A stretch of DNA of 64,000 nucleotides. Source: Heliocidaris tuberculata. Lineage: Eukaryota > Echinodermata > Echinoidea > Camarodonta > Echinometridae. Every line of letters begins with the position of its first letter. Position 1 is the first letter of the stretch. The stretch is taken from contig CM046832.1 of NCBI GenBank assembly GCA_025618425.1, forward strand, positions 56,467,993 through 56,531,992, written 5' to 3'. The translations under genes were made by a program, and so were the position numbers. Below the pieces are notes generated by a model. The model had not been told where the DNA came from. It worked only from the letters and a program-made list of their open reading frames with translations, and did no database searches. Below are positions 26,401-35,191 of this stretch, in pieces.

Positions 26401-27046
26401 TTCAGTACATCTGACACAGGAGCACTGTAATGGGTGTGGTCACATGGGTGGGGTAGAAGGGTGTGATGGCAGTTTGAAAATATACTTTTCTGTTCACAAG
26501 AGCTCTATGTGGATTTGGTGTTGTAAAAGTGCAGTTTATTTTCAGTGCTTTTATTTATTTATTTATTTTTTTTTTACCGGAGCTAAATTGCTTACTGTTC
26601 CCATGTATTTTTTCACTGTACAGTGGTGGGGTTGGAGGGTGTGGCATGGCAGGGATGGACGAGATTACAAAAGTAATGGAAAAAAATATTACTGGTAGCT
26701 GAGATTTAATTCCAGTAATAGTATTGATAACAGGTCTATGGTAGACCAAATAAAATTGGCCTTTCATCCATTCAGAATTCACTTTGAAAAGTCGTAACTA
26801 AACCATTTTTATCTTCTTCTCTTTCCAATACAGATCAACCTCTGCTTCAGCGGGAACTGCAAGCAGCGTAGTCCCACCTCATGCATGTGGGATGTCGCAA
26901 GGATTGGCTACGGGGATGACCACTGTGAAGCCAAACATTCGAGATGCATCAGGCTTGGGAATGGAAACTGCGGCTGGTTCAATTCATTTGGCTACAAGGG
27001 CTGCTACAGGAATCGTGAATTATCGCAACAAAACAGAGTGAAATAA
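11882..27046 (+). CDS. TIMP-family protein, gene A (4 coding exons, 245 aa)
   Basis: Join of 11882-12035, 24267-24509, 26019-26146 and 26834-27046 (738 nt with stop). All introns are GT-AG, with phases 1, 1 and 0. TIMPs are secreted proteins that inhibit matrix metalloproteinases through an N-terminal Cys1 that chelates the catalytic zinc. Seen here: a hydrophobic signal core (residues 15-26), then C35-M-C37-M-P-E-H-P-Q with C47, matching the family start C-x-C-x-P-x-H-P-Q. Other cysteines of the N-domain are C118, C146, C171 and C174. The C-domain has C179, C184, C192, C206, C213, C221 and C232. The segment VVRGK after the first intron and VITG before the second match the family core. Oddities: charged residues EDVKGTAH lie between the signal core and C35, and C206/C232 are extra relative to vertebrate TIMPs. 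Family assignment is firm; inhibitory activity is not. Confidence 0.93.
12544..13033. mobile_element. Long foldback MITE, TTAAAGG ends, copy 3
   Basis: Same family as 9599-10179 (TTAAAGGAGAATACAACCC to GGGTTTTGTTCTCCTTTAA), but the left arm has lost sequence between about 12690 and 12705, so the hairpin is asymmetric. It lies inside intron 1 of gene A. Confidence 0.85.
13034..13110. repeat. Tandem duplicate of the MITE right end
   Basis: After the TTAA at 13030 the sequence GGCTATGTCTC is followed by a second copy of the last ~65 bp of the MITE (AAAAATTGCTCCTCTCTTTTC to CTCCTTTAA), then GGCTATGCCTC again. The unit of about 77 bp therefore includes both element and flank. Confidence 0.8.
14417..14554. 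mobile_element. Short MITE with GGGCCC termini
   Basis: 138 bp from GGGCCCCGTTTCATGAAAC to GATGAAACAGGGCCC. Internal inverted pieces (CACTGACAA and TTGTCAGT) lie on both sides of a unique centre. MITEs with this kind of end are widespread in invertebrate genomes. Confidence 0.8.
14765..14900 (-). mobile_element. 3' end of a non-LTR retrotransposon (tail copy 1)
   Basis: Matches 53908-54010 over about 85 bp (TTATTCATTTAGT, AGGGT, CATCAGT, GCCCTGTAA). Read on the minus strand it ends AATGAATAAATAAG, as a LINE 3' terminus would. No reverse-transcriptase frame is attached. Confidence 0.5.
16733..16815. repeat. GA-rich tract
   Basis: AGAGAG repeats with interruptions, adjoining the telomere-like element. 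Open frames over it are compositional. Confidence 0.8.
16848..17039. mobile_element. Foldback element ending GACATTTGCTCC, copy 2, with telomere-like repeats
   Basis: Left end GACATTTGCTCCTGCGAC followed by a second ATTTGCTCC; right end GGAGCAA then TTGTCGCAGGAGCAAATGTC. Inside are about four exact TTAGGG units plus TTAGGT/TTAGGA variants (16949-16991). Same family as 1645-1801, opposite orientation. Confidence 0.8.
17936..18084 (-). mobile_element. 3' end of a non-LTR retrotransposon
   Basis: On the minus strand it ends in repeated AAATAC units after AATGACGGAAAATAAATAC, a common LINE tail form. At 18059-18083 there is a hairpin with 10-bp arms (CAGCGTTGTT / AACAACGCTG), consistent with a 3'UTR stem-loop. 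The coding part is missing (5' truncated). Confidence 0.5.
19390..19411. repeat. Poly(G) tract, 22 nt
   Basis: Uninterrupted G run in an AT-rich intron. Confidence 0.9.
21620..21680. repeat. GA repeat with 22-nt poly(G)
   Basis: AGAGAG followed by uninterrupted G from 21640 to 21661, then GAGGGGG and more GA. The Pro/Leu/Ser open frames on the minus strand come from this. Confidence 0.9.
21755..22026. mobile_element. MITE with TAGCTTAGC termini, copy 1
   Basis: GGTAGCTTAGCAAAATGTAATGG at the left is mirrored by CCATCAAGTTTCGCTAAGCTAATA at the right. Inner blocks GGAAAGACGCA and TGCATCTTTCC also pair. Same family as 56999-57270. Confidence 0.8.
22028..22096. repeat. (GA)n microsatellite, ~34 units
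   Basis: Uninterrupted dinucleotide run directly abutting the right end of the preceding MITE, followed by a short (GT)n. Confidence 0.95.
23355..23503. repeat. (CT)n compound microsatellite
   Basis: Three CT blocks separated by CTCCCTCC-type interruptions. Arg/Glu-rich minus-strand frames are compositional. Confidence 0.95.
24267..24509 (+). CDS. Gene A exon 2: core of the TIMP N-terminal domain
   Basis: The acceptor is a pyrimidine tract then cag at 24264-24266; the donor gtaggc starts at 24510. Encodes residues 52-132 plus one base of G133. It includes VVRGK, the strand YVVKVERIYKGEG (compare the family pattern of Y-x-x-K-x-x-x-x-F-K-G) and the single cysteine C118 in ECG, which in the family pairs with Cys1. 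A run of three methionines (110-112) followed by basic residues is unusual but leaves the frame intact. Confidence 0.92.
24510..26018 (+). other. Intron 2 of gene A
   Basis: 1,509 bp, from gtaggc to ttgctcag. AT-rich; I see no repeat family or coding segment in it. Confidence 0.8.
26019..26146 (+). CDS. Gene A exon 3: end of the N-domain
   Basis: The acceptor is ttgctcag ending at 26018; the donor gtaaga starts at 26147. Encodes the rest of G133 through Q175: GNHDETG, then C146, WVIEYSDLT, and the closing C171-N-T-C174. The family usually has C-x-C here, so C-x-x-C is a one-residue difference that gene B shares. The exon ends in phase 0. Confidence 0.92.
26223..26338. repeat. GGTTCATAATTCCGAA-type repeat, copy 1
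   Basis: Four to five degenerate units of GGTTCATAATTCCGAA (with TTT, CTG and GTA variants), inside the inverted repeat of intron 3. The same unit builds 29485-29850. Confidence 0.75.
26369..26425 (+). pseudogene. Decayed partial copy of gene A exon 3
   Basis: Aligns with 26100-26156 of exon 3. The shared core CTCTACAGACAATACT is exact, and the flanks are about 75% alike. Read in the exon's frame it gives GVRYLYRQYFSTS, where exon 3 has GVRYLYRQYCNTC: both cysteines are lost and the donor site is destroyed. It lies in intron 3 about 220 bp after the real exon. Confidence 0.65.
26834..27046 (+). CDS. Gene A exon 4: TIMP C-terminal domain and stop
   Basis: The acceptor is ccaatacag ending at 26833; the stop TAA is 27044-27046. 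Encodes residues 176-245 with C179, C184, C192, C206, C213, C221 and C232. The blocks SCMWD and NGNCGW resemble the vertebrate C-domain (C-x-W and G-S-C-A-W). The protein ends soon after C232, so this is a compact TIMP of ordinary length. Confidence 0.92.
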   Translation: MNLCFSGNCKQRSPTSCMWDVARIGYGDDHCEAKHSRCIRLGNGNCGWFNSFGYKGCYRNRELSQQNRVK

Positions 27047-28617
27047 CATTATATGGGACTAAAATCTCACAGAGGAACATTGATGGCTATGAGTGAAGAG
27101 TTGATCTATACTGTGATATTGTACTTGCTAAAAAGACTGAGGCAGTTATGAAAATGCACAGAAGGGAGAATTGCTTTGAAGGAGAAAAAAGGCGGCCGGG
27201 TTATGCAATTAGATTTTATTTTCCCCATGTATGATCCCCTGGCCTATGTAAAATCATTGTTAATGACAAATCTAATTGTGCTGTTAAGTGTGTGATCAAT
27301 GTTTAGATTTGAAAAGATTAAAAAAACTATCGTTACCATTAGACCATTATAAAGATAAGAATATACCACTGATAATCTTCACATCTCCCCAACATGTTTG
27401 ATTACAATATTCTAATACAATATTACATTTTCAAAGAACAAAACATGACAAAATCTTGAAATCTTGAAAAACAAATGCAGCTTTTACATTTACACCATCT
27501 TTACAGACTGTAAGAATGAAATCCTCAATTGAATTGAAACCAAATGATATATTACTAGTTAACCATAACAATTTTGACCATTCCAGTATTGAAACTGAAA
27601 TAAATTATATCCTTAGCATTTATCTCCATTAGCTTGAGCTTTTAGTCAATTTTTCTTCCACAATGTAGCCCTTTAAAAAGTAAGCAAGGCTCTATATAAG
27701 CTCAGATGCATACCATAAATCAATATTAGAGGCGTATGCAAAATTTCTACACTGTCATGTATTTGAGATTTTTTTTCTTTAAGAATAACTATGGTTTTGA
27801 AAGTCAATATTCCAAGCTCAGCAACTAAATTTATTTGCATCTTTTCCATCAATTTATACAATAGAAAAGAAAACTCAGACAAGACTAGTAACCTTCAACA
27901 TTTATACCATTCTGGAGCACAGCCTCACTCATATTTGTGACAACTTTTCTCCATTTGATCTAGACAATGGATATATTACACATTTTAAAAAAATCGTCTT
28001 GAACCTTTTCTTTTTATGTTTATAAGGTGTGTTGTATTTCACCATTTAGTGCGCTAAAACTCGCAAAAATGTATTTTACATGGGCAATAACAGAAGATGC
28101 AAAACCCATTTAGACAAATCATTTTTATGATCATTTTTCTTCTGAGGTTGTGTAGACCAGTGCAAGTGTGTATACAATACAAAAGACCCCAAAGAGTATT
28201 CTTTATGCAGTAAAATGGAAAAGCAAAAAAATCACATTATTTTTTTCTTCTGCAATACTGATTATATACAGCTGATCCAGACAGAGTATATATGTATGTA
28301 AATGTGCTTAGTCCAAAATTTCATGCATAAACCAAGTAATCTATTTTTGTCCATTGTCACAGAGACTGTATTCATATCTCCTATTGGCAGGACTAGTAGA
28401 GAAAAAGTTCTATACTTCTTAAAATTGACCATCATTAACATTTCCTGGCTTTTTCTTCTGCATTATTTTTGCTTGTTTTGCAAATGGAAATGTGTAAATA
28501 TGTACTAAATATTATTTTCTTGATGTGACTGCTGTACAGATATAAACAATGTAAATATCAAAGTGCCAATTTTTGCACAGTGTTTATATATATTTTGTAA
28601 ATAAATGGTTGAATAAA
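27047..28617 (+). other. Probable 3'UTR of gene A
   Basis: About 1.57 kb of AT-rich, mostly unique sequence between the stop codon and the paired polyadenylation signals at 28600 and 28612. No open frame of note and no obvious transposon lies in it. The last 130 nt carry three UGUAAAUA (Pumilio-type) elements at 28493, 28550 and 28596. Confidence 0.5.
28600..28617 (+). terminator. Tandem AATAAA polyadenylation signals, gene A
   Basis: AATAAA occurs at 28600-28605 and again at 28612-28617, in a sequence typical of a 3'UTR end. Cleavage would be expected 10-30 nt later. An earlier AATAAA near 27598 is an alternative that would give a shorter 3'UTR. Confidence 0.5.
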
Positions 28618-28802
28618 CATATACTTGGCTCTTAATATTTTTCTTCATAAAATGACGCTTTCTTAAAATCAAATCATTTGTGATGAATGAACAGTGCTAA
28701 GATTTACATATTGATTATATACACATGTATAAAAAAATTTAAAAAATTAATCATAAAGATAGATGTGAGAAAGAAGAGAGAAAGAAAAAGATGGGAGAGT
28801 GA

Positions 28803-28809
28803 GAAAGAC

Positions 28810-28852
<43 letters not shown>

Positions 28853-28866
28853 AAGGGGGGGGGGGA
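28803..28866. repeat. (GA)n microsatellite with G run
   Basis: AGAGAG run ending in GGGGGGGGGG, just downstream of the gene A polyadenylation signals. Confidence 0.9.
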
Positions 28867-29111
28867 GAGAACAAGCAACAAGAATAATACTTTTAACAAA
28901 ATAGATGAGAGAGAACAAAATGAGATAGATAAAGGAGAGCTCAAGAGTAAGATGAAAACAATCATAAGGAATATACTATTGAAGTGGGAAATTTAAGAAA
29001 AAAAGAAATTAAGGATATAATAGATACGAACATAGCTTTAGAGGGAATTGTAAGCTTGTAAGGCAACATGGAAAAAAATGAGGGAATTGAAAGAAAAGTA
29101 AAGGTCTTATA

Positions 29112-29345
29112 AATGGGGTCCGCTCGCTATTCATAAGGACCGCTCTTCATAGAAAACCACTATTCATTTAATGCGCTTATGAATGGCGGTCCTTATGAAT
29201 AGTTATGAATAGTGGTCCTTATGAATGGAGGTCCTTATGAAGAGCGAGGTAATTTGTCTATGGTTTGCTCGCTATTTAGAAGGACCGCTATTCATTTAGT
29301 CACGTGTTATGGAAAGCAGTCCTTATGAATAAGAGTATTATTATT
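29112..29345. repeat. Foldback built of GGACCGCTATTCAT units
   Basis: Blocks such as CATAAGGACCGCT and their complement GGCGGTCCTTATGAAT alternate in both orientations, with CTCGCTATT and AGAGCGAGG near the ends. No coding frame. Confidence 0.7.
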
Positions 29346-29484
29346 ATGAATAATTAACAACAGAGGGCACACTTCATTATCCACATGACCACAAGATCAA
29401 ACTGTACCCACATGAGACTCATTGGAAAAACATATAATCCTCCCAAAACACCATTAACAATCTTCTTTGTGAATCTATTGCCAA

Positions 29485-29850
29485 GGAGGGTACTCATTTT
29501 TTCCGAAGGTTAATAATTCCCAAGGTTAGTAATTCTGAATCACAAATTTCCCGTAGCAGGGGACTCATTATTCAAAAAATGAAATAGTGTTCAGAATTTT
29601 GAACATTTGATGCATTTCTCCGAAGGTTCATAATTCCGAAAATCAAAAAGGGTTCATAATTCCAAAGGTTCTTAATTCTGAAAATGCGATAGCGCCCTTT
29701 CTGAATTACAAACCTTTTGAAATATGAACCCTTTTTCATTTTTGGAATGATGAACCCTATATCAATTTTTTTGAATTATGAACCCTTTTTCATTTTCAGA
29801 ATTATGAACCTTCGGACATACAAACCTTCGGAAAAATGACTTGTAACCCT
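29485..29850. repeat. GGTTCATAATTCCGAA-type repeat, copy 2 (foldback)
   Basis: About six units on the + strand (29500-29685) are followed by complementary units (GAATTATGAACCCTTTTTC) to 29845. The ends CATTTTTTCCGAAGGTT and AACCTTCGGAAAAATG are complementary. Confidence 0.8.
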
Positions 29851-30217
29851 TTACCTATTTATCAAAATTTTAATCATACAAGTAATAAGCCAATCAATAT
29901 ACACCTGTTGGCAGGGTAATGCATTTTTTTTTATTTCTTGCAATTCTTTGAGCATGGCAGGGGTTGGGAGCACAAGGGAACTGTCTAGTTGAATAGTTAT
30001 TCACTTATTCACTTATTCACTCTGATTTAAGATACATTTATAAGAATAATTTCCGCACTCGAATAATCTTTCATAACTATGCAGAATGAGCCTGGCTCAC
30101 ACATCAAACAACACCATTTCATTTTAAGGAATGCTGCCCTCTTTTGGTTTCACTAGCCCAAATAATGAGTGAGAGAATGTATGGAGCAAATGACCCAAGT
30201 TGAGATTAAGTTGTCAT

Positions 30218-30220
<3 letters not shown>

Positions 30221-30259
<39 letters not shown>
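30221..30259. repeat. (AT)n microsatellite
   Basis: Uninterrupted TA repeats, about 19 units. The region 30260-31130 after it has no feature I can name. Confidence 0.95.
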
Positions 30260-30262
<3 letters not shown>

Positions 30263-31139
30263 TATGTGTGAAAAATATTAAGTTATGACAATGTTTATCA
30301 GTTTACTACTAATAAAATGTCAATATTTCCCCTAGTAATGAAATAACTGAGAATGATAGGAATGAGTATAAATCTGCATTATCTATGACTGACACTGTCT
30401 AAATTTGAATGCTAGGATTTGGTACAGTATGGTAATATGAACATTGGATAATATCAAGTACGTTGCAGATAACAAATCTGAAAAATGAAAACTGTTAAAA
30501 AGTAAATCAACCCATCTATTCTTCCTCTGATAAACATCTCTTCAAACTACTCAATGATTTGCTAAAGTGTGGATCTGGTAACTAAACAGCACCATCTAGT
30601 GTCCGTTGTATCTATTAGCCTGTAAGTTTGAGGTCTATAAACTGACAAGCACTAGAGCTACTGAATGGCTCATAAAACCTTGCGTTCAGTCATTCAACAG
30701 CATATAAATATTTTTATGAGCAACAGATGCTGGAATTTTAAGTGACTGATACACTAAATGAAATCAGCACCCATTTGTATTGTAAATGTAGTACATACTA
30801 ATCCTGTGATAAAAGAATGTGTCTTAAAAAGTTTGATATTCCACAAAGTGTTGTTACCATAAATAATTTTATAACTGATCAGTAAGATATGTACAGAATT
30901 CTCGTCATGATCTATAGAAACTAGTGATAATTAATTCATAAACACAGACAGAAACTAAATATATTTTTGATATATTTTTACATTGTGCATTGATAAAAAA
31001 ATCCCTCCAGACATTTCCAAATTTTACAGATGATGATGCTGTTAGGGGTAGTCCTTTTATTCAATAAAGTTTGAAATAAACCGGACAGGGAAGATATTGT
31101 GCAGCTCCCCCTCCAAAAATAAATGCATATTCATATTAA

Positions 31140-31595
31140 CAGATAAAATACAAGATATGAGAGAAGAGAGATGGGAGAAACAGACAATGGATAAGACACA
31201 AGCAAACCGAAAGAGACAAGTTAAGAAAGAGAAATATGAAATAAGGGAAATAGAAACACAAAGGTACAAGAACATAATAAATGTGACAGAAAGAAAGAGA
31301 AAAGGGAATGAAAATGAAAAAGAAAAAGAAAAAAAGGAGTAAGAAACAAGAAGTACACACTATACAAATAGGAAGAAATAAAGAGAGAGAGGGAGGGAAG
31401 AGAGATAGGAAGAGAGAGAGAGAGATAAAGAACAAGAAAAAGAGAAAGCGAGAGATAAAGAATGAGAAAAAGATAAAGAGAGAGATAAAAATGAGAGAAA
31501 AAGTGACAGAAAGAAAGAGAAAGAGAAAGAAAGAAGAAAGAGAAAGAGATAAAGAGAGACAGAAAGTGAAAGAGAGAGGGAGAAAGAGTGAACAA
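31140..31595. repeat. Purine-rich low-complexity tract
   Basis: AGAAAGAGAAAG runs of irregular period. Overlapping open frames of 90-167 codons (Phe/Leu/Ser or Lys/Glu-rich) arise from it and show no domain. Confidence 0.85.
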
Positions 31596-32394
31596 GAATC
31601 AAATTCAGACCTACAGGCAACATCTTTGTCACCTTCCATCAGTGTTATATAATTAAATCATAATGAAGTCATACTTAAATCGAGGCATTCTGAGATAGAA
31701 TTGGAGAATAGCCATGACAAATGAGCATCATCCTTTCAATGGGCTGTGTAGGGTACTGACGTTCAATTTCATACGTCATAAAAATCTTTAAAATCAACAA
31801 CAGATGTAAGGCCACTGCTCTAGCAGAAACCAAACAACATGACCCAGACAAATGAGTTATGAGAAGTTATTGTTGAAGGTATTAAAAGTGATCCAAAATA
31901 GTAAAAAACAAACAAATAAACAAACAAGCAAAAAAATAAAAAGTAAAAAAATAAAATAAGAGTTTTAATAACACAGAAAAGCAGTCAAATAATAGCTCTC
32001 TAAGAATTCAGTTCCTTGGGGGAAATTGATTATCTGCTGTTAAAATGGAAACAAAATAATAAAATAATTTTCCAATGTGAATGATAAATTCATAAATTGG
32101 CAATTTTCAGAGATCGTACTTTCGATTTAGAATTCCAGTGTACTCCTTGATACATATACAATTAAAGGCTATTGAAAAAAAAAACCTTTCACAGTAATAT
32201 CTGAACCAGGAATAAGATGTTCCATTCTATATTGCTGTTCTCTTATCTAAACACAAATAAAAAATATCTAAAGGAACCGAATCAGATAGCTAAATTAAAA
32301 AACAAGCTTTTATTTCAGGTATCCCCTAAGGTGTCAAGCATTGCACAACCTTAATGTGTCTGGTTCTTGTACATGTCTTACTGACATTTCTAAA

Positions 32395-32995
32395 TCCTAC
32401 ACAACCACTGCTGAGGGGTTGGTGTCCACATCTGTTGGTGTCACAACATCTCACAAACTGCTCAACCACCAGAAGGCTAAAGGGCACTGAACAGCCCTAT
32501 GTCTGGTTCTTGTAACAGGTTCTTACTGACACTGTCAATCCTACATAACAACAAGTAAGGGATCAGTGTCCACACCTCACCAAACACCTTGCAAGCTGCT
32601 CAACAACCGATACAACCACAGGGCTACCCCAGCTTCCCTGCCTGCTTCCCTGACAGCCAGGCATACAGGAAAGCACTGAAGGACACCTGCCTACATTGTT
32701 CACCACAGATCAACTTGAGAACAACCACTCTAGGATATTTCCTTTATCTCTTTCGTCCAGACTTAATGGGTGGAGGGGTGGGTGTAGACACCTTACCGAC
32801 ACCTCATCAACACCTCATCAACTGCTTCATCACCGGTACCACCACAGGGCTAGCCCAGCTTCCCTGGCAGCCAAGCATACAGGAAAGGACTGCAGGACAC
32901 CCGCCTACGTCAGGAGTTTACCGCATGTCAATCAGAGAAGAACCACTCTAGGATATTTCCTTAATATCTCCTGTCCAGACTTAATGAGTGGTCAC
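32395..32995. repeat. Degenerate tandem repeats with ACCACTCTAGGATATTTCC
   Basis: Several imperfect direct copies. The best pair is 32686-32770 and 32891-32985, sharing GGACACC(T/C)GCCTAC, ACCACTCTAGGATATTTCC and GTCCAGACTTAATG. Frames of 120 and 140 codons across this are repeat-derived; I recognise no protein. Confidence 0.6.
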
Positions 32996-33400
32996 TCCAT
33001 GCCATTTGAAGCAATTTCGAGTAACTTCCTCACCTCAAATGGACAAAAAGATCAAGGAGTGAGGGTGAAAAGGACTGGACGTCACACATTTTACGCAAGG
33101 TTCGGAGAAGTTATGTAACGCTGGAAATTGCCAATTGGTTCAATGACCTTGCAAAACCAAGAAATAAATGAATAGAAGAGAAAATCCACATACTTCTTCT
33201 TAAAGTTTCTGAAGTGTCTGTCATAGCTCAGACAGCTGACAAATTTATCAGCTTTTATCTTGAATAATCAGTGAAACTAGGAAAAATATTGTTGTACACT
33301 TTAAGACTTTAACTAGTGTAACAATGCAATAACCAGTCACAGATTTTAGAATTAATTCATTTTCTAGAAGTTTGGACTCATTCTTTACATGTTATAAGGT

Positions 33401-35191
33401 GCGTCTCCATTAGCCCGAGTTTGCTCAAGCTCGAGATTCTAGCCCGATCAGCGCTTCTCGAGAAAAAAGTCCGAGTTTGAAAAACCCCGTCTCCATCAGC
33501 CCGAGTCGAGCGATTCCCGCTCGTTCTTGGAATAAACTCGAGCTTCACAGCATGCGCACTTCGAAGATGGAAAATAAAAAAAAATATATAGGATAATTGA
33601 AGAGAAAAGAGCAAAGAAATACATAAGGAAAAGATAAAAAGAGAGAAGGAAAAATAAAGAAATACATAAGAATAGAAATAAGAATAGATAATTGGGAAAA
33701 CAAAGAAATATATAAGGAGCAAAAGGAGAGAAGGAAAAACAAAGTAATACATAAGAAACAATGAAATACATAAGGAAAAAATTAAATAGAAAAACAAAGA
33801 AATATATAAGGAAATATGAAGAAAACTGGATAGAAAGAGGAACAAAGAAATACATAAGAATAGAAAGAAGAATAAATAATGGGGAAAACAAAGAAATACA
33901 TAAGGAGAAAAAAATAGAAGGAAAAACAAAGTAATACATAAGAAACAAAGAAATACATAAGGAAACAGATAAAATAGAAAGAAAAACAAAGAAATACATA
34001 AGGAAATATAAAAAGAAGAGGACAGAAAGAACAAAGAAATACATAAACAAACAAAGAAAAGAGGATAGCAAGATCGAAGAACAGGAAATGGGGAAAACAA
34101 AGAAATACATAAGGAAAAGATGAAAATAGAGAAGGAAAACAAAGAAATATAAAGGTAAGAGGGTAAAAAAGAAGAACAAAGAAATACATATGAATAGATA
34201 GAAGAGTAGACAACAGGAAAACAAAGAAATACAAAAGGAAAGGATAAAAAGATAGAAGAAAACAAAGAAATACATAAAGACTCATAAAGAAAAGAGGATA
34301 ACAAGAAGAACAAAGAAATACATAAGAAATTAAAGAAGAATAAAAAATTGGGAAAACAAAGAAATACATAAGGAAAAAGATAAAATAGAAAGAAAAATAA
34401 AGAAATACATATGAAGAGAAGAGGAGAGAAAGAAGAACAAAGAAATACATTAGAATAGAAAAAAGGAATAAATAATGGGGAAAACAAAGAAATATATAAG
34501 GAGAAAAAAGAGAAGTAAAAACAAAGTAATATATAAGAAACAAAGAAATACATGAGGAAAAAGATAGAATAGAAAGAAAAATAAAGAAATACATAAGGAA
34601 ATATAAAGAGAAGAGGACAGAAAGAACAAAGAAATACATAACAAAGAAAAGAGGATAGCAAGATCGCAGAACAGAAAATGGGAAAAACAAAGAAATACAT
34701 AAGGAAAAGACAAAAAGAGAGAAGAAAAACAAGAAATATATAAAGAAAATAGGATAGCAAGAAGAACAAAGAAACACATAAGAATAAAAAGAAGCATAAA
34801 GATTGGGGAAAACAAAGAAATACATAAGGAGAAAAAAGAAAGAAGGAAAAACAAAGAAATACATAAGGAAAAGGAGGAAAGAGAGAAGAAAATCAAGAAA
34901 TACATAAGGAAAATAACATTTCTAGGAGTGGTGTCATGAATAAATTAACCCGAGTCAAAACCCGAGTGCGTCTTCTCCTGCAAATTAGCGGGCTAATTCG
35001 CCAAATAGCGCGCTATATCACAAAAAAACCCGAGTTGACTTAGGCTTCTAGCTCGAGCTAGAAACCCACGAAATAGCCAGCTAATTGCGTCTTCATTACA
35101 AACTAGCTCGAGCTAGTTCTGATCGGGTTAGTTTCCCGGATCAGAATTAGCGGGCTATTTTGGAAACTCGGGCTGATGAAGACGGGCCCAA
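33401..35191. mobile_element. Inverted-repeat element enclosing a minisatellite
   Basis: Left flank (GCGTCTCCATTAGCCCGAGT, with a second CGTCTCCATCAGCCCGAG at 33489) is mirrored on the right by ACTCGGGCTGATGAAGACG ending near 35187. The terminal segments are GC-richer than the surroundings and carry repeated CTAGCTCGAGCTAG palindromes at 35048-35115. Between them lies 1.3 kb of tandem repeats. No transposase frame is visible, so it would be non-autonomous. Confidence 0.75.
33585..34915. repeat. Minisatellite of AACAAAGAAATACATAAGGA units
   Basis: Several dozen degenerate units separated by A/G-rich spacers, with larger-order repeats of about 560 bp (compare 34070-34150 with 34655-34740). On the minus strand it gives Phe/Leu/Tyr/Ser frames of up to 463 codons in more than one frame. 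Confidence 0.9.

Larger units (their letters stand above)
26166..26467. repeat. Inverted repeat within intron 3 of gene A
   Basis: Arm 26166-26214 (CACACCCTCCTACCCCACCC onward) is the near-complement of 26421-26467 (AGCACTGTAATGGGTGTGG onward). A weaker copy lies at 26330-26358 and another direct relative at 26622-26660. The left arm begins only about 20 nt after the exon 3 donor site. Confidence 0.75.

Noticed and set aside
26223..29850. A CRISPR-like array from the evenly repeated 16-mers
   Set aside because: Eukaryotic context, degenerate units, no unique spacers of constant length and no cas genes.
31136..31652. Overlapping frames of 90-167 codons on both strands
   Set aside because: Purine-rich low-complexity DNA gives Phe/Leu/Ser on one strand and Lys/Glu/Arg on the other; no domain or splice context.
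32589..33118. 120- and 140-codon frames on the + strand
   Set aside because: They read through a degenerate tandem repeat in two different frames and match no family I know.
33378..34905. Minus-strand open frames of 463, 360, 259 and 151 codons
   Set aside because: They overlap in different frames, consist almost entirely of Phe, Leu, Ser, Tyr, Ile and Val in a repeating pattern, and coincide exactly with the A-rich minisatellite.
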